A stretch of 64,000 nt of DNA from Polytrichum commune (taxonomy: Eukaryota > Streptophyta > Polytrichopsida > Polytrichales > Polytrichaceae): assembly GCA_950295325.1 (NCBI GenBank), contig OX485804.1, forward strand, positions 54,920,429-54,984,428, written 5' to 3'. Below, piece after piece: positions 49,282 to 61,272 of this stretch. Made by a program: the position numbers and the translations under genes. Position 1 is the stretch's first letter. The number at the start of each line of letters is the position of its first letter. The notes under the pieces were generated by a model, which saw nothing but the letters and a program-made list of their open reading frames with translations, was not told the DNA's origin and searched no databases.

Positions 49282-49385
49282 AGGGAGAACTTCCACTCGG
49301 TCGAGTGGAAGTTTTCCCTTCCAACAATGAATTGTTCTTGAGTAATGACGGAGAAAGTACTTCCACTCGGTCGAGTGGAAGTTCC
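49282..49385. repeat. Two palindromes inside an intron
   Basis: ACTTCCACTCGGTCGAGTGGAAGT occurs twice (centred near 49300 and 49369): 11-bp perfect arms around GT. Both lie in the 253-bp intron 49198-49450 of the decayed gene, where they would form hairpins in RNA. Confidence 0.85.
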
Positions 49386-50949
49386 CTTCCAGCCCTGCAA
49401 GTGAAAAAAGCAAACAGAAAACAATACAATGTCAGGTTTAGAGAACTTACTTTCCAAGCCTCCACCATTTTAGGGTCGATCGTTGCCGACACAGCGTTAG
49501 CTCGTTGTTTTTGGGGCTTCCCTAGTTTCACCCACACCCTACGACAATACAAAATCTGTATTGTCCATGTAGGAGTGAATTTATTAAAAGAGTTGGAGTT
49601 ATTAAGGGTATAAGATAGTCGAACTGTCATACTTGGGTCCTCGGTCCAGACAATTGTACAAGGCCATATCTTCAATTTGTCCTTCAATGATTGCTATGTA
49701 TCCTTGTGCCCAATAATCTGTCTCGACGCAGCTACACTGTGTTGACCGTTGATTATGATGAATTGGTCATCTTTGATGTCGTCCCAAGTCATCCCTTCTC
49801 TCCAAGTTTCACCCTTATTCAGCTTCGGCATGAGACATAGGTTATGATAAGGCCATGCTGGTGGAGTCTGAATAAGGTAGTTTTTCATCAGCGCTACCCC
49901 TGCATCATCTAATGGGCGAGTCACCTGATAAGATTTAGCGCTCTTCATTTTCTTGATGTTCATTTGGAACACTTTCTCCACACCGAAGGGGTAAAGGTGT
50001 CCAAACAACTGGACGAACTTCTTCCGGTCCGCTGCAGCCTCCTCCAGACTTGGTTCCTCGCCATGTGCAATAACTCTCCCCTTCTCTGTTGCAGTGAGAA
50101 CCAATGGGGTATCATATGTTCCCTCAGTGGCCTTAATCTTCTTTGGCTTTGTCTTCCTCTCTGGTGAGGAAGGCCTCTTGGCGACCCTCATGGCGACCCT
50201 CTTGGCGTCTTGTGGATTTTTCTGTTCAATAGGCGTTGGGTTATTACGCGTGGACAAGGGAACGTCATTCAATGTCTTCGACTTCTTCGCCTCACTTGCA
50301 CCTTCAACATCCTCTTCGGCAGGTTTCGGTTTCTTGTGTGTCTTCCTACACCCTCCATCTTCAGTCCTTGACTTCTCCGCTTGTTTCTTCTTTTATTTCC
50401 TTGAAGCCTCCTTTTATGTTGCCTCTCTTTCATTGATATCGCTAAGTGCCTCCAATATGAAATTTATTGCCTTTTTGGACACTCCAGAAATCATCACTCT
50501 CTCCATTTCTTCTTTGTCCGCAGGAGGAAGTGTTGAGAGTGACTGTGAAAACGGCTCCACATGGAATCTGTGTCTCTTACAATCGATTGATAGTAAGCGT
50601 TCTTCAAGTCCTTCGACGACCGACACATTAAGCTTCTCTCGATCGCCAATCGCAGCTAACATTATTGGGTTTCCCGGGTTCGGTATCCAGTTCTTCTCCA
50701 CCCGGTACGCAAATGACAATTTGAGAGGGGAATCACTGTCTCTTCTATGTACTTGAAGTGACCAATGTTGCAAGTGCGTGTCCCTCAATTCCCAATAGAC
50801 ACCCTTCGGCCCTACTTGCATTTCCCCAACAAGGTCTGTCCATAGCACTTCCTTGTCCATTGCACCTACATCCAAATGAAACAATGACAATGTTTATAGT
50901 CAGGTGGATAGAGCGATGGACTTCAGTTGACTTGGTGATTGAGATGGGG

Positions 50950-51781
50950 GAGAACTTCCACTCGGTCGAGTGGAAGTTCTACCCCTATTAATGTTGCAAG
51001 GGAGAGAAAGTGTGGAAGTGGGTGAGTTTGTTGGAGGGAATTACAATGAAGAACGTCCACTCCTTGCTCTGTGTAATGCAAGGGAGGGTGGATGTTCTCC
51101 CCCTACATGAGGGTGAGTGAGGGCATGGAGAGAACTTCCACTCGACCTAGTGGAAGTTCTCCCCTCCTTACCATCAAGTTTACAGGCTAATGCTCCATCT
51201 AATATCCAAAGATGTATCATTATGTGGGGAGTTCCAGGACGGAGTGAGGTAGGGAGAGTTTCCACTCGGTCGAGTGGAAATTCTCCCCACCACACTCTCT
51301 CTGCACCCCCTTCATACACTTTGAGGGGGAGAATTTCCACTCGGTCGAGTGGAAATTCTCCCCACCCCTCTCTCCCTAAAACCCCTTCACAGTGTATGAA
51401 GGTGGTGCAGAGAGAGTGAGTGGTGGGGAGAATTTCCACTCGACCGAGTGGAAACTCTCCCCCTCCAAGTGTTTGTAAAGGTTCTGCAGAGATAGTGAGG
51501 GGTGGGAAGAATTTCCACTCGACCGAGTGGAAACTCTCCCCCTCCAAGTGTTTGTAAAGGTTCTGCAGAGATAATGAGGGGTGGGGAAAATTTCCACTCG
51601 ACCGAGTGGAAACTCTCCCCCTCCAAGTGTTTGTAAAGGGGCTGCAAAGAGAGTGAGGGGTGGGGAGAATTTCCACTCGACCGAGTGGAAACTCTCCCCC
51701 TCCAAGTGTATGAAGGTGGTGCAAAGAGAGTGAGGGGTGGGGAGAATTTCCACTCGACCGAGTGGAAATTCTCCCCCTCCC
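50950..51781. repeat. Nine palindromes, five in a 79-bp tandem array
   Basis: Palindromes built on TTCCACTCGRYCGAGTGGAA, usually extended by outer GGGGAGA/TCTCCCC to arms of 16-18 bp, are centred near 50966, 51145, 51269, 51345, 51446, 51525, 51604, 51683 and 51760. The last five are spaced 79, 79, 79 and 77 bp, with 'aagtgtttgtaaaggttctgcagagatagtgaggggtggg' between. Because 79 is not a multiple of three and no frame contains a stop, long open frames run through the array while the reading frame rotates; they are not genes. The array lies upstream of the decayed minus-strand gene. Confidence 0.9.
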
Positions 51782-54700
51782 AATGTCTAGTGTCCTAGTG
51801 GGGGTTTGGGTTTAGTCTGTCCGTACAATACAGACCCTTTGATTGGGATAGGGCGATGTGATTTGTGAAGTGCTATGATTGGTGGAATGTTTACTGGTTT
51901 GTGCATTACTGTGCAGCATTGCAAGAAAGATTGCGCTGCTTAATGGATTGTAGGTAGGTTTTAGGCAGAAGCAATAAGCATTGGATTAAGCAATAAGCAA
52001 GAAGCACATGAAGCAAGAATCAATTAAACATAAGAATTGGACAAGCATAAGCATTCAAACATGAGTCTTTTAAGCAATGTTGTTATTGTGTGAACTAGAT
52101 GTAATGCATACAATCCTCAACCATCAGATTGATACAAACATGCAAATTTGCAAGAAGCATATACAAACACGAATCATACTTGATACAGCTTAAACCCTAA
52201 ACTTGATATTCATACAAACATATTCAAGTGAACTCACACATTACATAGAAACAACAAATTCAACAAATTTAACAAATTCAACAAATTCAACAACAATAAC
52301 AGATTCAACAGATTTAAATTGCACCACATTGCAGAATCTTGACAAGATAAATTCATATTACAATTGCATATGCATAAATGTGTAAGAAATTGAAGTTGAA
52401 TACAATTGAAGCATTGCATTACTTACCACAAGTTGCTGGAAGCAGTATTGGCAGATCTTGAATCCTAAACCCGACCTGGTAGACAACGCCGTCCAAGAAT
52501 CGCTAGAAAAAAGAAGGGTTTGCCAAAACAGGGGTTTGCGAAAACTTGATTGAAGCAACAAAATGTTGGAATGCAACCAGGAGAGTAGAAGAATGCTTAT
52601 GGGAACAATCAGGAGTGGGAGAATGCGATCAGGGGTTGGAAAAATCACTACGACCTCAATGGAAATAAGATTCTAGAGAGATGAAGGAATCCACTGTCAA
52701 GAGCAAATGGGAGGAAGCGTGCAATGTGTGAAGAGCAAATGAGAGGAAGAGAAAAAATGACAAGTGAGGAGGTGCGGGTAGAAATGAGGAGTCGTCCTCA
52801 ACGCAAAGGGACTCCACCCGGCGTCTCTCCACCCGATTGGACGGTGGGGATTGAGCCGTCATCATGGATGGTTGGGATCAACTCACCCTCCCCATGATGA
52901 CATGTACCGACTAGTAGCTTGTTTAGGGAGTACCAAATTCAATAATATTGGTAACCCATGCCCATCTGAAGTTGGTTTCCATTATGTTGGTTGGTGGGGT
53001 TGACATTGTTCATGGTAAAACAAGTACCAACTTGGAGTAAATAAAGTCCTTTCACACAATTCCTTAGGATATTTTTTGGGTACACTTACCTACACCTAAA
53101 TTCCATACTACATTTCCTTCACAAAACTAGACAGAATACCATATCATAATATGTGTATTTTGTTAAATGTTTGCGCACCCCACAAAGCCTAAATAATGCT
53201 ATTCTAAGAAACCAATCCTTCAAGTTTGGGTCTCGTCTTTGGTGCAAAATTATGTTTCTTTAAAGTATATGATGCTAAAACCATCAATTTAAGCACTAAA
53301 CATGTATTATCATTATTAGATGTCAGATGTTTCAAGGTAGCAACCCATAAGGGATTCCAATGCACCAGAATATTATGTTTTATTTGACTTAAGGGTTTAC
53401 AAAAATTATCCCAATAGTTCAAACACTTATTGATAAATTACTCTAAACTAACACAAACTCGATCATGTATATTGGACAACATTCTCATAATCAATATGTA
53501 CTTACTCCGCAAGATTTTAGAATGTTGGTTCCAATTGGGGTGTTGATTCTAGCCCCGTTTAAATGTCATCTACCTCGAGCAATGTTTTCAACATTGGGTT
53601 TTTGAACCTAGACCCTCATAAACCAACTTGTTGGGCATTGGACTTCCATGTGTTGGTTGGGGAAGCTTATAAAAAATGACCATCAATGTTTCCTAAGTCT
53701 CCAAATTGGGTTATGGTTAAAATGTTCACCGCCAACTTTTGGCTTCAAATCGTCACGTTAATTTCAATTCAAGGATTAAAAAATTCAAACTACTTCCAGT
53801 CCTTATTTCTATCTTCCTACACAACAATTTGCATTGCATTATACTTGATTTTGATGCAGAATCTCTTAAGTGATCGGTTGTGGGTGCCTCAACTATATTT
53901 CAACCATTTGATGAACACAATAATCATCACTTTGGTGATGATTAAAATATACATGAGTTCCAAAGATTAATATATGGAAAGATTCCATATCCTTGATTTG
54001 GATGTGCTAACAATCTCATATTAATCATGCGTTACTGATGGGCTGGTCATAAAAGGTAACTATTTAAGACTGGTCGTACCTCAGTTCCTTGTGGGAGGGA
54101 GAAACCGTTATAGGTTGAATCGTTAATACAATACGGAGGGTGACTATATTTCATCACTTAACGAGAAAAACAATCTTCACTCAAAACTCAATGATATTCT
54201 TTGTGATTTGCAATTGCCAACTAGGGGAATATGTGGAAGTGTCTCGTCCAATTAATTTAGTGATTGCAATGAACCACGCCCATTGTCGTTTGAAGTTTCA
54301 TAAAATTAATGGACTTTCACGAGATACGACAGTTAGAAGAGGTCAATAAATGAAGTTGTTATAATTTCTCTCAAGTGGATCATATAAAATCACACTCCAA
54401 CTTGTCTTCATTGATGAATCTAGAATGATTGTTTGTTTTAAAAAACTTAATTGTGACACCTAAGTGATACCAAAATAGTCTTTAGTATTTGAATCGTTAG
54501 TGTTTCCTAACATATTTGGAGCACATGTTGCAATGTCATCTTTAACATGTGGCATGTGCTCTATGGTGTTTATGCTCAATCCAAGCCACGCCATGAAGCA
54601 CTCAATTAGAGGTGTTCAACTTGACTTAAGAGTGACCACAGTGACGAGTCACATATACTACAAATATCATGATTAGTTTGTAACATAAAACCTCAATCGG

Positions 54701-55367
54701 ATGCTATTGGTCAAGGCTTTGGAAAGGAATAATGTACAATATGAATAGCACATTGTTAACATGATACGTTAACCATGATTGCTTTAACCCCAACTTCCCA
54801 CGCCCGATTTCCCCCAAATATCCACCTTAAATGTGTCTGACTCATCAATTTCAACAACCGTAGTTAAAGATCTAGTATATTCATTTTTAACAAATCCAAT
54901 TGTACATATGTTTGCATGATAGAGGCGACTATCGATAATCCAAATTTAAAACGTCAAAGTTATGTTATGTAGGAGATTATAATAGGACGTCATTAGTGGT
55001 CTTGAGCCACAAAAATTAGAAGTGGCATCGGAGTTCGTTTCATTTATCAAAACTCCACTGACATTATATTACAAAATGTAGATGAACATTATGAAAATTG
55101 CATGGTAACTAGTTACATGATCCGTACATGTAAATATCCAAGTGGTAAGGTAGTTCGAAGGCACCTCGAACTATTTTGAGGCAAAGGGACAACCTTCCGA
55201 GTACCACAATTATCCCGTTTGTCATACTAGAGTTGCCATACAAAATTCGTGACAAACTACCAAACTTGGTGATCCAAAGGACCATTTATAAAAATTGTGC
55301 TCCAACTCCATGCTTAGTGGACAACCATCTATTAACCACAAGAAGGTCACTTCTTTTTTGAGCATGA
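51782..55367. other. AT-rich intergenic DNA
   Basis: No gene recognised. 'gtccgtacaa' at about 51819 recurs at about 61147 beside the second palindrome cluster. A simple repeat of 'aacaaattc/aacaaattt' lies at 52249-52312. A purine-rich stretch lies at about 52680-52800. Confidence 0.45.
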
Positions 55368-55905
55368 TGTCTATGGCAAATCACATACCATCGGATGTGA
55401 CATAGAGGAAGGAATGGTTTGTGATCATAGGTATGAACTGATGTGGAAGTAAAATTGGACTACGTTTAAGGCCATATTAATTATCGGTGAAGATCCTAGT
55501 GTTTCCAAGTTCAGCCGGTGACATAATTTGATTGTTTGGTTTAGGGTTTAGGGTTTAGGGTTTAAACAAATTTGAATTATTTAAATAATATACATAAATA
55601 TGCCACGTACCTAGATGAAATGCATGTATTTATTTGAAAATCATATCACACTTCGATTTTTCTTTTGCTCAAGTCACATTTACTTTTATTAATATACCAT
55701 ACACTCAAGTTGGATGAAATGGACTTGTGAAGTCCATAAGTGAAGCTCAATGACATGTGCCACTCTCAAGTCCAATAGATGACTATAAATTATTGCAAAT
55801 AAATAAATAAAAACACCATGTTCATACATGAAATACATCATGGTGCCGAGATAAACAAAGCAACCCGATGCATTCAACTCTTAGATCTAAGATCTTGTGA
55901 TGGCA
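55368..55905. repeat. Segmental duplication, copy 1, with telomere-type repeats
   Basis: Matches 56716-57063 in direct orientation ('caaatcacataccatcggatgtgacatagagga', 'gatgcattcaactcttagatctaagatcttg'). Carries about four TTTAGGG units near 55539-55563. It holds a middle section (about 55640-55820) that copy 2 lacks. Confidence 0.7.
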
Positions 55906-56127
55906 CTTAGGGGGATATTTTCATTTGAGTAGGATGCATTTGTGATGTATTGATCACTTTTGAGGGTTTGCAACTTCCAGCTTACAAATATCGATCACTG
56001 CCATTGAAATGTAGTTTGGATATACAATGTTCACAGTGTTTATTTTATTCAACATCCTTGGTAGCTCCTTTAACCACTACCCAAACTAGTTTACTTAGTG
56101 TTAGATGCACTAAAAACGTTCACAAAT

Positions 56128-56538
56128 CTACACAAAATATGATATTTAGTGTTAGAGACACTAAATACGAACCCTACACTAAATATCACTAACCCTGTGA
56201 AAGTAGGTAACATTAAATGTAAACTCAAACACTAAATATCATCTATGCTACTATGTTACATGCACAAATTTAGTGTCAGTAAGGATATAAACAAAAATTA
56301 ACAATGATAAATGAGAAGGGACATGGTAGTGGGGAAGGTGGTGGCGCATTTATGTCTAACACTAATTATATGAAGAAAAAGATTAACAATGATAAATGGA
56401 GAAGGGACATGGTAGTGGGGAAGGTGGTGACGCATTTATTCTAACACTAATTATCAAAGAATTGAAGTTTAGTGTTGAGCAAAGTAGGGTGGTAAAACAC
56501 TAAATCTAATCTAACACTAAATATCATATTTTGTGTAG
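56128..56538. mobile_element. MITE, family A, with internal duplication
   Basis: Ends CTACACAAAATATGAT and ATCATATTTTGTGTAG. A ~90-bp internal piece ('gataaatggagaagggacatggtagtggggaagg') is present twice, making this copy longer than its relatives. Broken pieces of the same family touch both sides (about 56095-56120 and 56539-56600), so several insertions or an unequal exchange occurred here. Confidence 0.7.
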
Positions 56539-56715
56539 TGTTAGTAAGGATATTATGAGAAAAAAGTTAATGATAAAAGGAGAAGGGACATGGTGGGGAT
56601 ATTTAAGGGATCGGATGCACCCCTCTATCAATGCGTTTACTGTTGGACTCCGATATGGTCAATATCAAATGGATATATGAATAAATGGATATATTCAATA
56701 CCCATCGAGTCGTTG

Positions 56716-57063
56716 GTCTATGCCAAATCACATACCATTGGACGTGACATAGAGGAGGGAATGGACTGAGACCATAAGTTTGAACTGATGTGGATGTACA
56801 TAATCATCGGTGAAGATCGTTGAAGTCCATAATGTTTAAACTGATGTTTAAGTCCATAATCATCGGTGCAGATCTTGGCATTCCCAAGTCCAGCCGGTTA
56901 CATAACGTGATTGCTAGGGTTTAGGGTTTGGGGTTTGGGGTTTAAATGAATTTGAAGAATTTAAAGAACATAAAAAAAATGCCATGTACATGTATGAAAT
57001 ACATGGTGCTGAGACAAACAAAGCAACCTCATGCATTCAACTCTTAGATCTAAGATCTTGATA
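56716..57063. repeat. Segmental duplication, copy 2, with telomere-type repeats
   Basis: Direct relative of 55368-55905, separated from it by the MITE region. Telomere-type units near 56918-56945 are degenerate (TTTGGGG variants). Confidence 0.65.
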
Positions 57064-57926
57064 TTGGTGAAATAAAGGAGTATAGGGTATAAGGAGTAAA
57101 GGCCTTCGATAATCCCGCGGCCTAACCTTGACAATGTCTATGCGGCTCTCATATTCTACCTCCAATTCTTCATTTGAAGATCTGCAAAAAATGTCATCTA
57201 ACACTAAATGCGCTTTTGTTCATATTCAAAGTTACTAAGTGGTACAAATAGTGTTAGAGTTGACATTTAGTGTTCCAACAATATGAAGACGATTGACATT
57301 TAGCGTTTTCGTCGACTATTAGTGTTTCCAACACTCATCCACCTATCTAGTGTAGTTTGACACCACCCCGATGTATCTTTACTCCCATAAAGCCTTTTGG
57401 CTTCGCGGACTCTAAACTCAATTTCATTTCATACATTTCATACCAGTTTCTATACACCTTTGTACAAAGCCTCACAATTTTGAATTTGAATTATCATATT
57501 TTTCTAAAGAGTCCCAATTGGACAAATGCAAGTGATTAATATAACACATTGGCCTTTTTTGACATGACAACCTAAGAATAAGAATATGTTATATATATAT
57601 AGACACACACACTTCAAATGTGCCATTTTATGGTCTCGGGGCGATGGAGGGAGGTAAACAATTCTTGAGGATTAAAGCTAAAGTTAATGTCATTGTTTGA
57701 TACCTTGACGAGTAGTTGTTGAGGGCAACCCTAGCACAGGATTTGGACAAATTCTTTAAATGTGAAGTGGGGTCACTGAATGAAATCAAATTTCTCTTAA
57801 ATTTGGGCACCTTTAAAATCAATAATTTTCTACCCACCTTGCTAGAGAGAGAAAGATACAGTATATAAAAGTGGTCCCAAAATGATTCCGCTCCCTAAAA
57901 GAAATGTACACCCTAACCTTGACAAT
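57064..57926. other. Intergenic DNA
   Basis: A degenerate family A/B MITE-like piece with several CACTAAAT/ATTTAGTG motifs lies at about 57198-57356. (AT)n and (AC)n runs lie at 57589-57612. No gene recognised. Confidence 0.4.
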
Positions 57927-58152
57927 GCGCCACCACCTTCCCCACTACCATGTCCCTTCTCCTTTATCATTGTTAATTTTTGTTCATATCCTTACTAACA
58001 CTAAATTTGTGCATGTAACTTCCACATAGTAGCATAGATGATATTTAGTGTCTGAGTTTACATTTAATGTTACCTACTTTCATAGGGTTAGTGATATTTA
58101 GTGTAGGGTTCGTATTTAGTGTCTCTAACACTAAATATCATATTTTGTGTAG
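57927..58152. mobile_element. MITE, family A, truncated and inverted
   Basis: Reverse complement of one half of 56128-56538, ending ATCATATTTTGTGTAG at 58152; the other end is missing. Confidence 0.7.
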
Positions 58153-59694
58153 TTCTATACTCTTCTACACACTTCTACACTCTTCTATACTAAACCCATA
58201 GTTCTTTGGGTCAAACACCTACAAACATTAACAAAATGTTGTCAAAATTGGATTTCTGTTTTGATGCCTTCTATTATTGTGTTAGGGACTCAAATATAAG
58301 ATGAGAGATGTGAAAATCTCCAAATGTATAATTAAAGTAATGCTCAAAAGTGAACGGCTCAATCTAGGTTGGTGTGTACATTTCATGACCTTGAACATTT
58401 TGACATTATCAAGGTTAGGGTGTACATGGTAAAGTGAACAAAAGATGTAGTACCCTATCATGTTAGAGGTGCAAGTAGCCACATTTCCGTCTTATTAAAT
58501 CACAGCAATAATAATGATTCATACCAAGGTTACATTTAAGGTGGATCATGATGTCCCCTTGATATTTTTGCAGCCTACATGATTTATATCCATATAACTG
58601 CATTCTAAAGCTTGTAGAATCAACTTCAGTAATTGTAGGTGTTTCACATAGTGAAAGTGAAGAAGACCTTAAGAGAAAATGTATTTTAATTCAACTTTGT
58701 GGTGCAATAACATACAAATATGATGTTATCCCCTGTACCATACTTAAAAGGTAGAGCACTCTTCAAGTTCACTTTGTCATGTTCTGGCCCCCATTATCAC
58801 GAGCAAGATTTAATATAGTATTGTGGCTTAGGGAGGTAAGGAATTTAGGTCTTATATATAAATGTCCAACCTTAATATGAGTCAATCAATATTGAGATAA
58901 ATTGGGGTTGCCTGTCAATTAACTAACATGACATACAAGAGTCCACTTTTATATAAATTTAAGCCTACCGTTCATGATTGTATTGCGTATGACGCCTAAT
59001 GAAGCTTGCGAATTTCCATAACACAACACTCCAACAATATGTTGTGATGGAGGGATTCATTATTGTATACACGCATACCTCTCATCCATAGTTCACGAAA
59101 CTTTAAAATAGGACGCATCTCAAAGACTAGTTGTAGAGTTCATTTGATACCGGAATTTGTTTTAAGAACCCCATGACACGTCTACAAACTCAAATACTTT
59201 TGTAAGGAGCTCATATGAGATGAATCAGGCACAAACTGATACAAGGTCAAGGTTTTATGCTGGATGGATGAGAGGTATGCAAATATAATTATTGTCGTCT
59301 AACCTTTTGTGAGGGTTGATAGGGAGCCCAAAAGCTCCGGTCTTACATGTGATTAACCTAGCACACAATGTATCAAATACATTCCTAAAGAACGTGGCCT
59401 CACTAAAATGGGGGATATGTAGAGTTTAGGAAAGTGAATTTACTACAAGGCTAGCTCTATGAATTGATTGGCACTCCAAATTGCAAATCAATGTATTTGT
59501 GCTCCGTAATGTAGGTTTTAGTTTGCATCATGGCCAAGGCTGGATGCTCACCCCTTTAAGGACCCTTAAATTAGCACTGTAATTATCCAAAGTGAACATG
59601 CATGCACATCTATCAATGCATGTATGTAATTTGTTTCCTGGGATGATTTGATCCCGAAGTTGGTATAAAAGGCACAAAAATTCTTATATAAATT
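58153..59694. other. AT-rich intergenic DNA
   Basis: No gene or element recognised. Confidence 0.4.
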
Positions 59695-60052
59695 TCACAA
59701 TCCATTGTATCACACGTGTGGCAACCAAATGGCATGCGATATTGTCATATATGTGTGATATTATAGAATAGGATAGCGTGCGACACTATGGAATTTGAAG
59801 TCATTATCCGTTTCCATGAGTATTGGTGTGGCCCAAAACATATGGCCTTAATATTGGACATTGAGACAAGTGCATGCACAAACATGAGACAAGTGGCATC
59901 ATTGAATACATTTAAAACGAGAATGTGGCACTCCACATATGTGACACAATGGCGCAATGAAATGTGTGAATATGAGAATGGAGATATCACTGGGCCAAGT
60001 TTCTAGAGTGATTGCAAATCTTGGGGGTTGATATTACGGAGTTCAAGGTGTA
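59695..60052. mobile_element. Non-autonomous TIR element, family C, second copy
   Basis: Relative of 9366-9809 in the same orientation: 'gtatcacacgtgtggcaaccaaa' at the left, 'ggcactccacatatgtgacac' inside and 'gatattacggagttcaaggtgta' at the right. Confidence 0.6.
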
Positions 60053-61160
60053 GTTTTTTATGGTCTCTTATGGTCGTTAGTGGGGACTCATAGGAGTTTA
60101 GGGTTTAGGGTTTAGGGTTTGAGACTTAGGGTGACTAACATGTGCGACATGTAATATAACTTCCACTCGGTAGAGGATTGGATGCAAAGCTCAAAAAAAG
60201 TTGGAGAGGATCATACCTTTTCTATAGGCCTTCATATCGTTATGGAGTGGTTAGTGATAACTTTTGGAGGAAACTTTATGTGGTGTGCATCTCCGTCCAT
60301 TGAATCACTATATTCGTTAATTTGAGACTTTCTCTTGTCTCAAGTTAATATATGGACCACAACATCATGGTGTAATGTTTGGGTCGTCCTACCTAAACCA
60401 TCGGGATATGAGTTCTTAATTGGATTCTTGATATGAACATCCGCTTCAAAGTATTAAATTTTGCATCTTACAACATTCTCCAATATATGTGTGATTTTAT
60501 CCATGTTCTTATATATGTAACTGTCTCAAAATGCCGATAAAAGTCCCAAATTAACGAATCCCTTTCTAAAGAGGGTATTTCGCTCGGGGTTATGCACCCT
60601 TTGACATAATATAGTATGTTATGGCTATAGGTTAGAGCAAGGCTTGGACATTAATCAATGTATTTCTCTCTCCTTCCTATCATTAATCATTGAAATTAAT
60701 ATGGCACCCTTGTTAACATGTGCACCACATATTACATCACACAACATTCATCGGGATATGTCCACATCCAAGTGTGGACTTGTGTTAGATTCATGATATG
60801 TACTCAACATGGATGTGCATGAACTCGCCAAACCATCATTATGTACCACACCTCATCAAACAATGATTTGTCCTACAGTAGAGGACCTTGTACAATAGGG
60901 AGGGAGCCTTCGAGCTTCAAACTTATGAATCTCCCACCAAACCACATAGAGACTACTATAAAAGGTCCATAACCACAACCTTTTCTCCCACTTTTCGGGT
61001 GCCTTCCAAATGCAGCTCATTGTTGCCGTTTTAATGCCAAAACACAACGCATACAACTCTCATCAGGTGCCGTCTCAAATACCGAGGGCTTTAAGTCTAC
61101 CGTTGATTATGCGGCCATAGTCCGTACAACTGTACACGTGGCACTGTCCGTACAAGTACA
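60053..61160. other. Intergenic DNA with telomere-type repeat
   Basis: Three or four TTTAGGG units at about 60093-60120 and a single palindrome half-site (ACTTCCACTCGGTAGAGG) at about 60160. No gene recognised. Confidence 0.45.
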
Positions 61161-61272
61161 AAATTTTCCACTCGGGCGAGTGGAATCTCCCACTCGGCCT
61201 AGTGGAAACTTCCACTAGGCCCGAGTGAAAACTTCCACTAGCCCGAGTGGAAACTTCCACTCCGCCGAGAGT
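61161..61272. repeat. Second cluster of CACTCGG/CGAGTGG palindromes
   Basis: About five overlapping half-sites (CCACTCGGGCGAGTGG, CCACTCGGCCTAGTGG, CCACTAGGCCCGAGTG, CCACTAGCCCGAGTGG, CCACTCCGCCGAGAG) at roughly 19-25-bp spacing. Same half-site as the arrays at 49.3 and 51-51.8 kb but more diverged and packed. It lies about 0.9 kb upstream of the transposase-like gene. Confidence 0.8.

Larger units (their letters stand above)
46725..50868 (-). pseudogene. Decayed multi-exon gene: ParB-like motif, DNA-methylase-like segment, acidic tail
   Basis: Coding pieces lie in order on the minus strand, broken at about five places, with intact introns between (49198-49450 and 47517-47633, both GTAAGT...AG and in phase). 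N-terminal piece 50414-50868: about 150 residues, no known motif. Next, to 49694: a Lys-rich stretch, then DDQFIIINGQHSVAAS (NGQHS codons near 49750-49736), which resembles the core NGxHR/A motif of the ParB/sulfiredoxin-like fold. Pieces at 48760-49086 and 47911-48720 have no motif I can name. The piece at 47634-48005 has GGVVINIFDGLKPIGAAL, resembling the C-terminal SAM-binding motif of N4/N6 DNA methylases. The last exon (47516-46725) is strongly acidic, then basic. ParB-methylase fusions are known from bacteria and phages; the family calls here are by eye and tentative. Confidence 0.45.

Noticed and set aside
40063-51781. Virus-derived (Polinton-like or giant-virus) origin of the gene block
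   Set aside because: No capsid, packaging ATPase, protease or DNA polymerase signature was seen in any frame; spliceosomal introns with good consensus run through the block.
51041-51783. Long minus-strand open frames of up to about 227 codons
   Set aside because: They run through the 79-bp tandem array and the reading frame rotates unit by unit. The peptides are just three translations of one DNA repeat.
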